From NCBI GenBank assembly GCA_023386555.1, contig JAEWJK010000005.1:279541-343540 (forward strand): 64,000 nt of DNA. The letters are read 5' to 3'. The notes under the pieces are model-generated. The model saw only the letters and a program-made list of their open reading frames with translations. It was not told where the DNA came from and did no database searches. This DNA is from Bacteroidota bacterium (lineage in GTDB: Bacteria; Bacteroidota; Bacteroidia; Chitinophagales; Chitinophagaceae). A program made the position numbers and the translations under genes. Of the stretch, positions 50,838-60,385 are shown one piece after another; position 1 is the first letter of the stretch; the number at the start of each line of letters is the position of its first letter.

Positions 50838-53800
50838 GTGCAAGTGGCAAGTAAACAACAAGGTTCAAAAAAACTTCAGTTTAAGTATCTACCTGGTTTT
50901 GTTGAATTCTTAAAGTCGAAAAGACTTAAAGAATTCATCAGGGTTCAGATACGATATTCCCGTGAAGTAAAACTTCCGCTGTTACGTTTTTTCGAGAAAA
51001 TGAGCGATGAGCAGATCGTTGAAATGTCTGTTCCTTCTACAACAGAATTTCTGGATAGCATCATTTATGGCCAGGCAAAAGAACATATTGAGGAAGCCAA
51101 CAAAAAATGGATCGAAAACCAATTAGATATAGTTGACAAGCATGATATTGATGCAAGTGATATATCACTGGTTAGTTATATCAGGAAAAAATCAATGCTC
51201 TCATTCTTGCCGGAATATACTGCTATACTGGCTGATGCTTTAGCTGTCATCAACGAGATAGATACATTAAATTTAGAATCCGATCTGCATGCAACTAATA
51301 CTTACATAGATATTTTAAAAGAACAGGTAAATCAACACTCCCATTTTATTGAAAGAATAACCGAAACTTCTCCTGGTATTATCTATGTTTTTGACCTGCT
51401 GAACGATAAAGAAGTATATGCGAATAACATGATGACCCAGTTATTAGGTTATGAACCTGACGACTGGAAGAAACTTGATAAAAGTTTCGTGGAAGAATTG
51501 ATTCATCCGGATGATATTCCTGTTATTGAAGCCAATCAAAAAGCATTTGCCGATGCTTCAGACGGAGAAGTAAGAAGTATAAAGTATCGTATAAAGGATA
51601 AGTCAGGTAATTACAGGTGGATGCAAACACATGAATCGGTTTTTAAAAGAACTACCGATGGAATTGTGTGGCAGGTAATCGGGATTGCATTAGACATTAG
51701 TGCTGAAAAGAAAACTGCTGATGAATTACAGAAAAGAGAGCAACAACTTTTAGAAGCACAGGAAATTACTAATCTCGGTAGCTTTTCCTGGAACCTGACA
51801 ACAAACATTCGAGAAGCCACTCCTGAATTCTACAAGATATTAAATGTAAAGCCAGGAACATCCCTGGATGCATTCTTACAACACGTGCATCCTTATGATC
51901 GAATAAGAGTTAAGAATGCAATGAGTGAAACGATAAACAATCATCTTCCACTTGATGTAGAATTCCGTTTCGAAGTGAATGATCATGAAAGAATCATTTG
52001 GTTTAAAGCTGCAGTTCGAGAGAACAATGAAGGACATTACCTGATGCAGGGAACGGCAATGGATGTTACGGAACGTCATTCCATCATTCAGAAATTACAA
52101 CGCACAGAAGAGATCAATAAAAAAGCACAGGCACTTACACATCTTGGTAACTGGACATGGGATTTGAAGAAAAACAAATTAGAATGGAGCGATGAACTGT
52201 ATCGCATGTATGATCTTGAACCTGGTATAGAAATACCAAATGAATTTGTTGCTTCTTTCAATCATCCGGAAGATGCCGATAAAATATCGGACATCATGGC
52301 TGCATCAATGCAAAGCCATGAACCCTACGATTTTTATTACCGGATCATTTTAAAGAATAAGAAAATCAAAACACTTCATGCAATTGGTGAAGTATTAGCA
52401 GATGAAAATGGCACAGCCTATAAGATGATCGGAACATTGCAGGATGTTACTGAAAGAGAAGACCTGATAGCCAGGATGCGAAACAATGAAATATTGTACA
52501 AGCAGGCGCAATCGCTTTCTCATATAGGTAATTGGCGTTGGAATATTAATACTAAGGAACTTGAATGGTCTGATGAAATGTACCGGATATATGGTTTGGA
52601 ACCTCAGTCAGAGAAAATTACACTGGAACGTTTCAAAAGTTTTATTCATCCTGATGATCGGGATTACATTGATGTTAATATCTCGAACTACAAAGAAAAA
52701 TACGACGACATATTTAAAATAATTACTGATGAGGGTGACGTAAAAGTCATCCATTCCATTGCAGAAATGCAATACGATAAAAAAGGTCAACCTGAATTTA
52801 TCATCGGAACTGAGCAAGATGTTACGGAAAAAGAACAGTTAATTGATGAACTGCAAACAAGTAAAGAACTATACAAACAGTCTTTAGAAATATCACGAAT
52901 AGGAAACTGGACGTGGAATGTGAAGGAAAATGTAGTGAATTGGGACGAGCAGACTTTTAGAAATTTTGGGATCACACCATTTTCAATCTCTGTTGATTTC
53001 GATTCTTATATGTCAATGGTTCCTGAAGAAGAAAAAGAACCTTTAAAAACAGCGATTTTCAATTGTTTTAATCATCATCACCCTTACAATATAACACATT
53101 CGATCATCTGGCCAAATGGCGAACGAAGATATATACAATCAAAAGGAGAAGTATTGTTAGATGAGAATCGTGAGGTTTTTAAGATGATTGGAACAGCACA
53201 AGATGTTACAGAAAGAGAAGAATTGATCAATCGTTTACAAAGAAGCGAATCTTTATACAAACAGGCACAATCAATTGCTCATTTGGGTAATTGGATATTT
53301 AATGTTGAGAATGGCAAGTTATTCTGGACAGAAGAATTGTATCGTATATATGGTTTAGACCCAAATAGTGAAGAACTGTTATGGGACAAATTTATGGAAC
53401 TAGTTATTGAAGAAGACAGAGAAATAGTAACTGCTTTTTCTGATGAAGCTTTAAAAACGGGGAAGTCTTTTGAAATGTATCATCGTATCAAAAGAATGAG
53501 TGATGGGGTAGTTAGAACAATTCATGTTAGGGGAGAAGGGTTGATTGATGAGAATAAAAATGTTTATCAACTTTATGGAACTTCACAAGACGTTACAGAG
53601 CAACAGCAGATAGAGCAGGAATTAAGAGAGAATCAAAACTTTATTAAGAAAATTGCTGATGCTACACCTTCTATCATAACATCGTATAATATTAATACAG
53701 GTAAGTATCGTTTTATCAGCCAGGGAATTCGTTCGCTACTTGGTTATGAGCCGGAAGATGTATTTGAAAAAGGAGTAGAATTTCTTTCAACCTTGATCCA

Positions 53801-55175
53801 TCCTGACGATGTTGATCCTATAAACAAAAAAAATGCAGATGCTTTAACGCAAGCCAATCTTCCTGAAAATGAAGACCAGGACCTAATTGTAGATTTTCAG
53901 TATAGAATGAAAAGAGCTGATGGAGAATATCGTTGGCTTCATACTTTCGGAACTGTATTCGATCGTAATGCCCAGGGCAAGGTTGAAAACATATTAAATA
54001 TATCAATTGATATTACTGATAGAATAAAAGCAGAAGAAACAGTTGCAGAACAACAAAAGTTTATTTCACATATAGCAGAAGCATCTCCAACCATTCTTTA
54101 CTTGTTTGACCTTGAGCAAAACAAATTTTTATATCTTAATAAAGAGGTTACTGTGGTATTGGGATATACTCCTGAAGAGATACTTGCATTAGGAGATAAA
54201 GTGTATATGTATTTGCATCCTGATGATACCATCAAATCTCCTGAAACATATATAAAGTATAAACAGGATGGTGCAGCAACCATGCATCAATTTGAAGGAC
54301 GGATCATGAGCAGAGCAGGAGAATGGAAATGGTTGCTTACCAGAGAAGTGGTGTTTAAAAGAAATGATGAAGGAAAAGCAATTCAGGTACTTGGTTCAGC
54401 TTTAGATATTACTGACCGAAAAGAGATGGAAGGAAGTTTATCGAAGAAAAATGTTGAACTGGAACAATCAAATGCTAATCTTGAAGAGTTTGCTTATGTA
54501 GCAAGCCATGATTTGCAGGAGCCTCTTAGAAAGATCGCCATTTTTGGAGATAGATTATTAGTTAATCATGCTGATGGTCTTAATGAAGATGGTCAAATGT
54601 TTCTTCAGAAAATAGTTGATTCATCTAAGCGAATGCAGGGAATGATCAATGATCTTTTATCAGTGTCTTTACTGTCAGGCGATAAATCATTCCAGAAGTA
54701 TAGTTTAAATACAATCTTAAATGATGTACTTCAAACACTGGAATTTAAGATAGAGGCAAAAAAGGCAACAGTCAAAGCTGATGAATTACCGGAAGCTCAT
54801 GTTATTCCTTCGCAAATGCGGCAGTTATTTCAAAACCTAATCAGCAACTCTTTGAAGTTTGTTTCTTCTGATCGGAAACCGGAGATTATTATTACTCATT
54901 CAAAAATGAAACAATCAGACCTTCAACATCTTGGCTTACCTGCAGATAAACAATATGTAAAAATTGATGTAGCAGATAACGGTATTGGTTTTCAAAACGA
55001 ATATGCTAATAAGATATTTACCATATTTCAGCGATTACATGGAAAGTTTGAATATGAGGGTACAGGAATTGGCCTGGCTATTTGTAAAAAAATTGTTGAG
55101 ATACATGAAGGTGCCATTTTTGCATCTGGTAAACCAGGAGAAGGATCTGTTTTCTCAATAGTGATACCATTATAA
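50838..55175 (+). CDS. Soluble histidine kinase with eight PAS domains
   Basis: 1445 residues, GTG start (50838; GTG 50844 possible). An N-terminal helical region (about 1-160, RsbRD-like) precedes eight PAS/PAC units, roughly 175-300, 305-420, 425-545, 550-665, 670-790, 795-915, 925-1060 and 1065-1190. Units 2-6 share the scheme (L/I)GNW-WN----L-WS-E-YR-(Y/F)GL-P and end D-VTE-E; units 1, 7 and 8 share F--(I)-E-(S/T)P-I-Y-FDL and LGYEPE. HisKA with the phospho-accepting histidine in VASHDLQEPLRKI follows near 1210, then HATPase (about 1315-1445: DNGIGF, GTGIGLAICKKIVE). No transmembrane segment and no receiver domain, so it is cytosolic and its regulator is elsewhere. Confidence 0.9.
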   Translation: MQVASKQQGSKKLQFKYLPGFVEFLKSKRLKEFIRVQIRYSREVKLPLLRFFEKMSDEQIVEMSVPSTTEFLDSIIYGQAKEHIEEANKKWIENQLDIVDKHDIDASDISLVSYIRKKSMLSFLPEYTAILADALAVINEIDTLNLESDLHATNTYIDILKEQVNQHSHFIERITETSPGIIYVFDLLNDKEVYANNMMTQLLGYEPDDWKKLDKSFVEELIHPDDIPVIEANQKAFADASDGEVRSIKYRIKDKSGNYRWMQTHESVFKRTTDGIVWQVIGIALDISAEKKTADELQKREQQLLEAQEITNLGSFSWNLTTNIREATPEFYKILNVKPGTSLDAFLQHVHPYDRIRVKNAMSETINNHLPLDVEFRFEVNDHERIIWFKAAVRENNEGHYLMQGTAMDVTERHSIIQKLQRTEEINKKAQALTHLGNWTWDLKKNKLEWSDELYRMYDLEPGIEIPNEFVASFNHPEDADKISDIMAASMQSHEPYDFYYRIILKNKKIKTLHAIGEVLADENGTAYKMIGTLQDVTEREDLIARMRNNEILYKQAQSLSHIGNWRWNINTKELEWSDEMYRIYGLEPQSEKITLERFKSFIHPDDRDYIDVNISNYKEKYDDIFKIITDEGDVKVIHSIAEMQYDKKGQPEFIIGTEQDVTEKEQLIDELQTSKELYKQSLEISRIGNWTWNVKENVVNWDEQTFRNFGITPFSISVDFDSYMSMVPEEEKEPLKTAIFNCFNHHHPYNITHSIIWPNGERRYIQSKGEVLLDENREVFKMIGTAQDVTEREELINRLQRSESLYKQAQSIAHLGNWIFNVENGKLFWTEELYRIYGLDPNSEELLWDKFMELVIEEDREIVTAFSDEALKTGKSFEMYHRIKRMSDGVVRTIHVRGEGLIDENKNVYQLYGTSQDVTEQQQIEQELRENQNFIKKIADATPSIITSYNINTGKYRFISQGIRSLLGYEPEDVFEKGVEFLSTLIHPDDVDPINKKNADALTQANLPENEDQDLIVDFQYRMKRADGEYRWLHTFGTVFDRNAQGKVENILNISIDITDRIKAEETVAEQQKFISHIAEASPTILYLFDLEQNKFLYLNKEVTVVLGYTPEEILALGDKVYMYLHPDDTIKSPETYIKYKQDGAATMHQFEGRIMSRAGEWKWLLTREVVFKRNDEGKAIQVLGSALDITDRKEMEGSLSKKNVELEQSNANLEEFAYVASHDLQEPLRKIAIFGDRLLVNHADGLNEDGQMFLQKIVDSSKRMQGMINDLLSVSLLSGDKSFQKYSLNTILNDVLQTLEFKIEAKKATVKADELPEAHVIPSQMRQLFQNLISNSLKFVSSDRKPEIIITHSKMKQSDLQHLGLPADKQYVKIDVADNGIGFQNEYANKIFTIFQRLHGKFEYEGTGIGLAICKKIVEIHEGAIFASGKPGEGSVFSIVIPL

Positions 55176-55224
55176 ATTTTGAAATACTATTTCAGTATCG
55201 CACCATTCATTGATCAGTTTCCCT

Positions 55225-55232
55225 TATTTTTG
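55225..55232 (+). promoter_or_regulatory. Candidate -7 box of tRNA-Leu
   Basis: TATTTTTG, fitting TAnnTTTG, ends ten bases before the tRNA. No -33 at proper spacing. Confidence 0.35.
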
Positions 55233-55242
55233 CACCCCTCAA

Positions 55243-55324
55243 GCGGATGTGGCGAAATTGGCAGACGCACTAGACTTAGGATCTAGCGCCGCAAGGCATG
55301 TAGGTTCGACCCCTATCATCCGCA
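55243..55324 (+). tRNA. tRNA-Leu (anticodon TAG)
   Basis: 82 bases. Acceptor stem GCGGATG/CATCCGC with discriminator A (55324); D-arm region GGCGAAATTGGC; anticodon stem-loop CTAGA-CTTAGGA-TCTAG with anticodon TAG; long variable arm of class II tRNAs; T-arm with GGTTCGACCCC. The CCA end is not encoded (next bases CAA). Directly followed by a terminator. Confidence 0.97.
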
Positions 55325-55331
55325 CAAAATT

Positions 55332-55356
55332 AATCCCGTATATATCGGGATTTTTT
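55332..55356 (+). terminator. Terminator of tRNA-Leu
   Basis: AATCCCG, loop TATATAT, CGGGATT, then T-run. Confidence 0.88.
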
Positions 55357-55444
55357 ATTGCTGCTTAACAGCATTTTAACGGCATTTCTTTCAAAACGAC
55401 TGCTGACACTGCTAATACAGCTTCGTATTTAGCCTTCAAACGCC

Positions 55445-55452
55445 TACTTTTG
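55445..55452 (+). promoter_or_regulatory. Candidate -7 promoter box of tig
   Basis: TACTTTTG, fitting TAnnTTTG, 21 bases before the tig ATG at 55474. Confidence 0.45.
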
Positions 55453-55473
55453 CAGCCCATTAGAAAAAATGTT

Positions 55474-56832
55474 ATGGCTACAATTACAAGAGAAAATATC
55501 GGGCTGCTGAATGATAAACTCACAGTTAAACTTTCAAAAGAAGACTATTTACCTGCTTTCGAAAAAAGTTTGAAGAACTATGCTAAGAATGCAAACATTC
55601 CCGGGTTTAGAAAAGGAATGGTACCTGCAAGTTTGGTGAAAAAAATGTATGGCCAGAGTGCTTTTACAGATGAAGTACTTCGTGCAATTGATAAAGAGAT
55701 GAATGAGTATTTGGGTAAGGAGCAACTGGATATTTTTGCCCAGCCATTGCCGATGAATTTCGATATGAACCAGGTGGATATGAACAATCCGGCTGAGTAT
55801 TCTTTCGACTTTGAAGTAGGATTGAAGCCCGAGATCAACATCAATGCAAATGATCTGAAGGTTACAAAATACAAAGTGATCGTTACGGATGAAATGGTGA
55901 ATGAAGAGATCACTCGTTTACAAACACGTCATGGAAAAATGACTGAGCCTGAAGTTGTAACCAATGATGAGAATGTATTGAACGTAAATTTTGTTGAAGT
56001 TGATGCTTCCGGAAATGAAGTGGAAGGTGGAATTAAGAAAGACAATTCTGTTTTAGTAAAATATTTTTCTGAGGCAGTTCGTCCGAAATTGATTGGTTTA
56101 AAGAAAGATGACTCATTAGTGATCAATCTTGCAGAAGCATTTGATGAAAAAGAAAGAGCAACTATTGCTGCAGATCTTGGAGTAGCTGTAGAAGATGCTG
56201 CATCCAAAAATTTCAAGTTAGAAGTAACCAAGGTTGGACATGTAGAAAAAGCTGAGTTGAACGAAGAATTCTTCAAAGCAGTGTATCCTGCCAACGAAAT
56301 AAACAATGAAGCAGATTTTAGAAATACTTTGAAAGCTGAAATAGAAAAGTATTACGAACAACAGGCTCGTAACCAGGTTCACGATCAGATATATCATGTA
56401 TTAGTAGATCATACTAATATTGAGTTCCCTGAAAATTTCCTGAAGAAATGGTTGCAGACCGGTGGCGAAAATCCAAAATCTGCAGAGGAAGCAGAAAAAG
56501 AATATCCATCTTTCGCTAATCAATTAAAATGGACACTGATCAGTTCAAAGCTTATTACGGATAATAAAATTGAAGTAACGCCTGATGATATTAAAGCCTT
56601 TGCTAAACAGCAATTATTTGGCTACATGGGTATGAGTAATTTTGGTGAAGATCAGCCATGGATGGAAGATTACCTTAATAAGATGATGAAGGACCAGAAA
56701 TATGTTGAGGATAGCTACCATCGCATCAGCACAGAAAAATTATTTACTGTTCTTGAAACACAGGCTCAGGCTACAGAACAGGAAATAAGTGCAGAAGCAT
56801 TTGCTGAAAAATTGCACCATCATCATCACTAA
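55474..56832 (+). CDS. tig: Trigger factor (ribosome-associated chaperone and PPIase)
   Basis: 452 residues from ATG 55474 (MATITRENIGLLN). N-terminal ribosome-binding domain with PGFRKGMVPASLVKKMYG (the GFRxGxxP signature), a central segment where the FKBP-type PPIase is expected (VVTNDENVLNVNFVEV onward; less conserved), and a long helical C-terminal chaperone domain. The C-terminus ends LHHHHH, a natural five-histidine tail. First gene of a tig-clpP-clpP-clpX proteostasis group. A terminator shared with the convergent Uma2 gene follows. Confidence 0.92.
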   Translation: MATITRENIGLLNDKLTVKLSKEDYLPAFEKSLKNYAKNANIPGFRKGMVPASLVKKMYGQSAFTDEVLRAIDKEMNEYLGKEQLDIFAQPLPMNFDMNQVDMNNPAEYSFDFEVGLKPEININANDLKVTKYKVIVTDEMVNEEITRLQTRHGKMTEPEVVTNDENVLNVNFVEVDASGNEVEGGIKKDNSVLVKYFSEAVRPKLIGLKKDDSLVINLAEAFDEKERATIAADLGVAVEDAASKNFKLEVTKVGHVEKAELNEEFFKAVYPANEINNEADFRNTLKAEIEKYYEQQARNQVHDQIYHVLVDHTNIEFPENFLKKWLQTGGENPKSAEEAEKEYPSFANQLKWTLISSKLITDNKIEVTPDDIKAFAKQQLFGYMGMSNFGEDQPWMEDYLNKMMKDQKYVEDSYHRISTEKLFTVLETQAQATEQEISAEAFAEKLHHHHH

Positions 56833-56838
56833 GAAATT

Positions 56839-56870
56839 AAATAGCCTTTCAAATGAAGGGCTATTTTTTT
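56839..56870. terminator. Shared terminator of tig and the Uma2 gene
   Basis: AAATAGCC-TTTC, loop AAAT, GAAG-GGCTATTT and T-run; the gene pair is convergent. Confidence 0.8.
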
Positions 56871-57460
56871 GAAAGCTTGGTTCCTTCATAGATTTCAGCA
56901 AGTGAAATATTAAAGTCAGCTGTTTTGATCAGGATGTGTTCTTCTAAAAACTTGTATTCCTTCAGCTCCCAAACTCCATTCTCAATACGAGTAAAGAACT
57001 CTACATTGACAACATCAGTGTCAATCAAGACGTACTCCTTCAAAGTTGGAATTGCTCTGTAAAGTTTGAATTTAGTCCCTCTATCGTATTCTTTGGTTGA
57101 CGGAGATAAAATCTCTATTACAACAGAAGGATTGATCACAGTGTCTTCATCTAGTTCTGAGGATTGAAGTTCTCCGCAGTAAATAGTTATATCAGGATAG
57201 GTGTATAGTGTGTTTTCCGGAATATTCAGCCTCATATCACTCCCAAAAGGTTGACAGGGTTTGCCACTTAAACGATGAGCCAGTCGTCCATAAACATTTT
57301 TGAAGATGAAATTGTGCCTTGTATTGGCTCCAGTCATGGCAAATATTTCTCCCTGGAAATACTCATGTTTGCTCTGAGAGGCTTTCTCAAATGATAAATA
57401 CTCTTCTTCGGTGAGCTTTGTTTTTCCGTAAGCTATAGCAGGCTCTCTAACATCATGCAT
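56861..57460 (-). CDS. Uma2-family (DUF820) PD-(D/E)xK endonuclease-like protein
   Basis: 199 residues from ATG 57458-57460. Uma2/DUF820 features: LTEEEYLSFEKASQSKHEYFQGEIFAMTGA, HNFIFKNVYGRLAHRL, YTYPDITIYCG (catalytic D of PD-xK), PSVVIEILSPST (E-x-L), KFKLYRAIPTLKEYVLID. The fold is restriction-endonuclease-like; the biological role is unknown although copies are often found in transposon contexts. It interrupts tig and clpP on the opposite strand. Confidence 0.85.
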   Translation of the reverse strand: MHDVREPAIAYGKTKLTEEEYLSFEKASQSKHEYFQGEIFAMTGANTRHNFIFKNVYGRLAHRLSGKPCQPFGSDMRLNIPENTLYTYPDITIYCGELQSSELDEDTVINPSVVIEILSPSTKEYDRGTKFKLYRAIPTLKEYVLIDTDVVNVEFFTRIENGVWELKEYKFLEEHILIKTADFNISLAEIYEGTKLSKK

Positions 57461-57597
57461 ACTCAAATTTACTTTTTCTGGCAGGTATATAAAAGATTTT
57501 ATCGGAAATATTGTCGGCTTTGCCGCTTTGCACAGTATTTGAGTATCAAACTATCTTATATCTAAATCTCTTACCTTCAACGAGTAAAATACACAAT

Positions 57598-58296
57598 ATG
57601 GATTTTGGAAAAGAGTTCGAAAAATATGCAGTTAAACACGTAGGAATTAGTAGTGCTACGGTTCAAAATGTAACAAGGCACCAGGTTTCTAATCTTACTC
57701 CTTATATCATCGAAGAAAGACCATTGAATGTTGCCAGCATGGACGTTTTTAGCCGATTGATGATGGATAGGATCATTTTTATGGGTGAAGCAGTGAACGA
57801 TTATGTGGCAAATATTGTAACTGCTCAGATGCTTTTCTTAGAAAGTACGGATAGAACAAGAGACATTCAAATGTACCTGAACAGTCCTGGGGGAAGTGTT
57901 TATGCAGGATTAGGTATTTATGATACAATGCAATTTATCAACCCAGATGTTGCTACTATTTGCACCGGTATGGCAGCAAGTATGGGTGCCGTTTTACTTT
58001 GTGCCGGTGCTCCGAAAAAGAGAACAGCATTAAAACACAGCCGAATAATGATTCACCAGCCAAGTGGTGCTATTGGTGGTCAGGCAAGTGATATTGCTAT
58101 TACTGCAAGAGAGATCAGGAAGATAAAAGATGAGTTATACGAGATCATCTCTCATCATTCGGGAAAAACAGCAGAGCAGGTATCGAAAGATTCTGACCGT
58201 GATTTCTGGATGAGTGCTGAAGCAGCTAAAGAATATGGAATTGTAGACGAGGTGTTGTTTACCAATCCGAAGAAAGAAAAGAAATCAACCTTATAA
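57598..58296 (+). CDS. clpP: ATP-dependent Clp protease proteolytic subunit, first copy
   Basis: 232 residues from ATG 57598 (the track-like earlier start has no support). Serine of the triad in TGMAASMGAVLL, histidine in RIMIHQPSGA, aspartate in DRDFWM near the end; QMYLNSPGGSVYAGLGIYDTMQF is the handle and oxyanion region. Forms tetradecameric barrel with ClpX. Followed after 27 bases by a second clpP. Confidence 0.95.
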   Translation: MDFGKEFEKYAVKHVGISSATVQNVTRHQVSNLTPYIIEERPLNVASMDVFSRLMMDRIIFMGEAVNDYVANIVTAQMLFLESTDRTRDIQMYLNSPGGSVYAGLGIYDTMQFINPDVATICTGMAASMGAVLLCAGAPKKRTALKHSRIMIHQPSGAIGGQASDIAITAREIRKIKDELYEIISHHSGKTAEQVSKDSDRDFWMSAEAAKEYGIVDEVLFTNPKKEKKSTL

Positions 58297-58323
58297 TTAT
58301 AAAGACTGATAATAAAAACTGAT

Positions 58324-58968
58324 ATGAATCCATTGTACAAAAACCCGTTTTTTGAAGAAGGTGAAAGTGATGAAGAGCCGGATCTTGAAGAAGCAAAACC
58401 TCCTAAAGAAGAACATTCTCCTTATATCCTAAAAAAAATGGAGCAGCTTTTTCTTAAGAGCCGTTCTGTATATCTCTGGGGTGCAGTTGAAGATAAATCT
58501 GCTAAAGAAGTGGTTACAAAACTGCTACTGTTAGATGCTGATAAGCCAGGTGAAGAGATCAAATTCTACATAAATAGTCCTGGTGGTGTAGTAACCAGCG
58601 GTATGGTTATTTATGATACCATCAAGTTGATAAAATCTCCGGTTTCAACTATTTGCATGGGCTTAGCAGCAAGTATGGGATCAATTTTATTAAGTGTGGG
58701 ACAAAAAGGAAGAAGATTTATTTATCCTCACGGTGAAGTGATGATCCATCAGCCAAGTTTGGGTGGATATTTAAGAGCTACTTCAGCTGATATTGAGATA
58801 CAAGCCGAACAAATGGAAAAAACTAAATTGTTGGGTGCTAAGATTTTAGCTGAGAATTGTGGCCAAACGGTTGAGAAAGTATTGAAAGATTTTGACCGTG
58901 ACTATTGGATGGATGCTGAAATGGCTATCAAATACGGAATAGTTGACGGAATAGTAGATAAGCTTTAA
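58324..58968 (+). CDS. clpP: ATP-dependent Clp protease proteolytic subunit, second copy
   Basis: 214 residues. Triad: serine in MGLAASMGSILL, histidine in VMIHQPSLGG, aspartate in FDRDYWMDAE. Its N-terminus is distinct and acidic (EEGESDEEPDLEEAKPPKEE) and it differs from the first copy throughout, so the two are old paralogues, possibly forming mixed rings. In the same unit as the first clpP; clpX follows after 119 bases. Confidence 0.93.
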   Translation: MNPLYKNPFFEEGESDEEPDLEEAKPPKEEHSPYILKKMEQLFLKSRSVYLWGAVEDKSAKEVVTKLLLLDADKPGEEIKFYINSPGGVVTSGMVIYDTIKLIKSPVSTICMGLAASMGSILLSVGQKGRRFIYPHGEVMIHQPSLGGYLRATSADIEIQAEQMEKTKLLGAKILAENCGQTVEKVLKDFDRDYWMDAEMAIKYGIVDGIVDKL

Positions 58969-59087
58969 AAATTGTAAGTTTTTCCTTCAAATCAGCGTTA
59001 TTTAACCTGATTTAAGGAGGAATGGTGCAACAGATTATTAGATTTGTAGCTCATTAGGTCAGATACATCCCCTGATTAATAAACGAT

Positions 59088-60320
59088 ATGGCTAAACAAA
59101 CACATTTACATTGTTCATTTTGCGGTAGAAGCCGTGATGAGGTGAAGATCCTTATTGCCGGCCAGGAAGGTCATATCTGTGAGAATTGTGTTGAACATGC
59201 CCAGGAAATTATTGCCCAGGAGCTGCAGGTTAAAAATGAAACAACATCTAGCCAGTTTAAATTCACCATTAAAAGACCAATAGAATTAAAGAATTTTCTT
59301 GATGAATATATAATTGGACAGGAAGATGCAAAAAAGGTTCTTTCAGTTGCCGTTTATAATCATTACAAGAGAATTACGCACAAGCAACAAACGGATGATA
59401 TTGAAATTGAAAAAAGCAATATCATCATGGTGGGTGAAACAGGTACCGGTAAAACCTTATTGGCAAAAACCATTGCCCGTTTACTAAATGTTCCTTTTGC
59501 TATTGTTGATGCTACGGTATTTACAGAAGCAGGATATGTTGGTGAAGATGTTGAAAGCATGCTCACAAGGTTATTGCAGAATTGTAATTACGATGTGGCT
59601 GCAGCTGAAAGAGGTATTGTTTATATTGATGAGATAGATAAGATAGCCCGTAAAGGTGATAATCCATCTATTACAAGAGATGTAAGTGGTGAAGGTGTTC
59701 AACAGGGATTATTGAAGATGCTTGAAGGAACAGAAGTTTTGGTTCCGCCACAAGGTGGAAGAAAACATCCTGAGCAGAAAATGATAAAGGTAGATACCAG
59801 AAACATTCTCTTTATCTGTGGTGGTGCTTTTGATGGAGTAGATAAGATCATCAGTCGTAGAATAAACACAAATGCAATTGGTTTTACCAATAAAGAAAAG
59901 CAGGAAACACAGCGTAAGCATTTGCTGGAATTCATCAATGCCCAGGACCTGAAGAGTTTTGGTTTGATACCGGAATTACTCGGACGTTTACCTGTGGTAA
60001 CTCACCTAAATCCTTTAGATGCAGAAACCTTACGCAGCATTCTTACTGAGCCTAAGAATTCATTGCTGAAACAGTACACGAAGCTATTTGAACTGGAAGG
60101 AATAGAACTGACGATTGATGGTGCAGTACTTGATTTTATGACGGCCAAAGCATTGGAATATAAACTTGGAGCAAGAGGTTTAAGAAGCATTTGCGAAAGC
60201 ATTTTAACCGATGCAATGTTTGAATTGCCAGGTACAGGACAAAAAAGTTTACATGTAACCATGGATTATGCAGAAAGAATGTTTGATAAGAGCAAGCTCA
60301 GTCATTTGAAAGTTGCATAA
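59088..60320 (+). CDS. clpX: ATP-dependent Clp protease ATPase subunit ClpX
   Basis: 410 residues. N-terminal zinc-binding domain with CSFCGRS and CENC (four cysteines, residues 10-36); AAA+ domain with VGETGTGKTLLAKT Walker A, VYIDEIDKIAR Walker B, PLQG-type pore loop region GYVGEDVE, and the RIFDGVDKIISRRI-like segment; the IGF loop for ClpP docking appears as AIGFTNK. Followed by a terminator. A -7-like box TAGATTTG precedes it (59039-59046). Confidence 0.97.
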   Translation: MAKQTHLHCSFCGRSRDEVKILIAGQEGHICENCVEHAQEIIAQELQVKNETTSSQFKFTIKRPIELKNFLDEYIIGQEDAKKVLSVAVYNHYKRITHKQQTDDIEIEKSNIIMVGETGTGKTLLAKTIARLLNVPFAIVDATVFTEAGYVGEDVESMLTRLLQNCNYDVAAAERGIVYIDEIDKIARKGDNPSITRDVSGEGVQQGLLKMLEGTEVLVPPQGGRKHPEQKMIKVDTRNILFICGGAFDGVDKIISRRINTNAIGFTNKEKQETQRKHLLEFINAQDLKSFGLIPELLGRLPVVTHLNPLDAETLRSILTEPKNSLLKQYTKLFELEGIELTIDGAVLDFMTAKALEYKLGARGLRSICESILTDAMFELPGTGQKSLHVTMDYAERMFDKSKLSHLKVA

Positions 60321-60340
60321 AAGGATAAATATTTTAGATG

Positions 60341-60369
60341 AAAGGCGATCAATTGTTGGTCGCTTTTTT
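60341..60369 (+). terminator. Terminator of clpX
   Basis: GCGATCAA, loop TTG, TTGGTCGC (one T-G pair), then T-run. Confidence 0.85.
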
Positions 60370-60385
60370 GTTGAATAGAATATCC

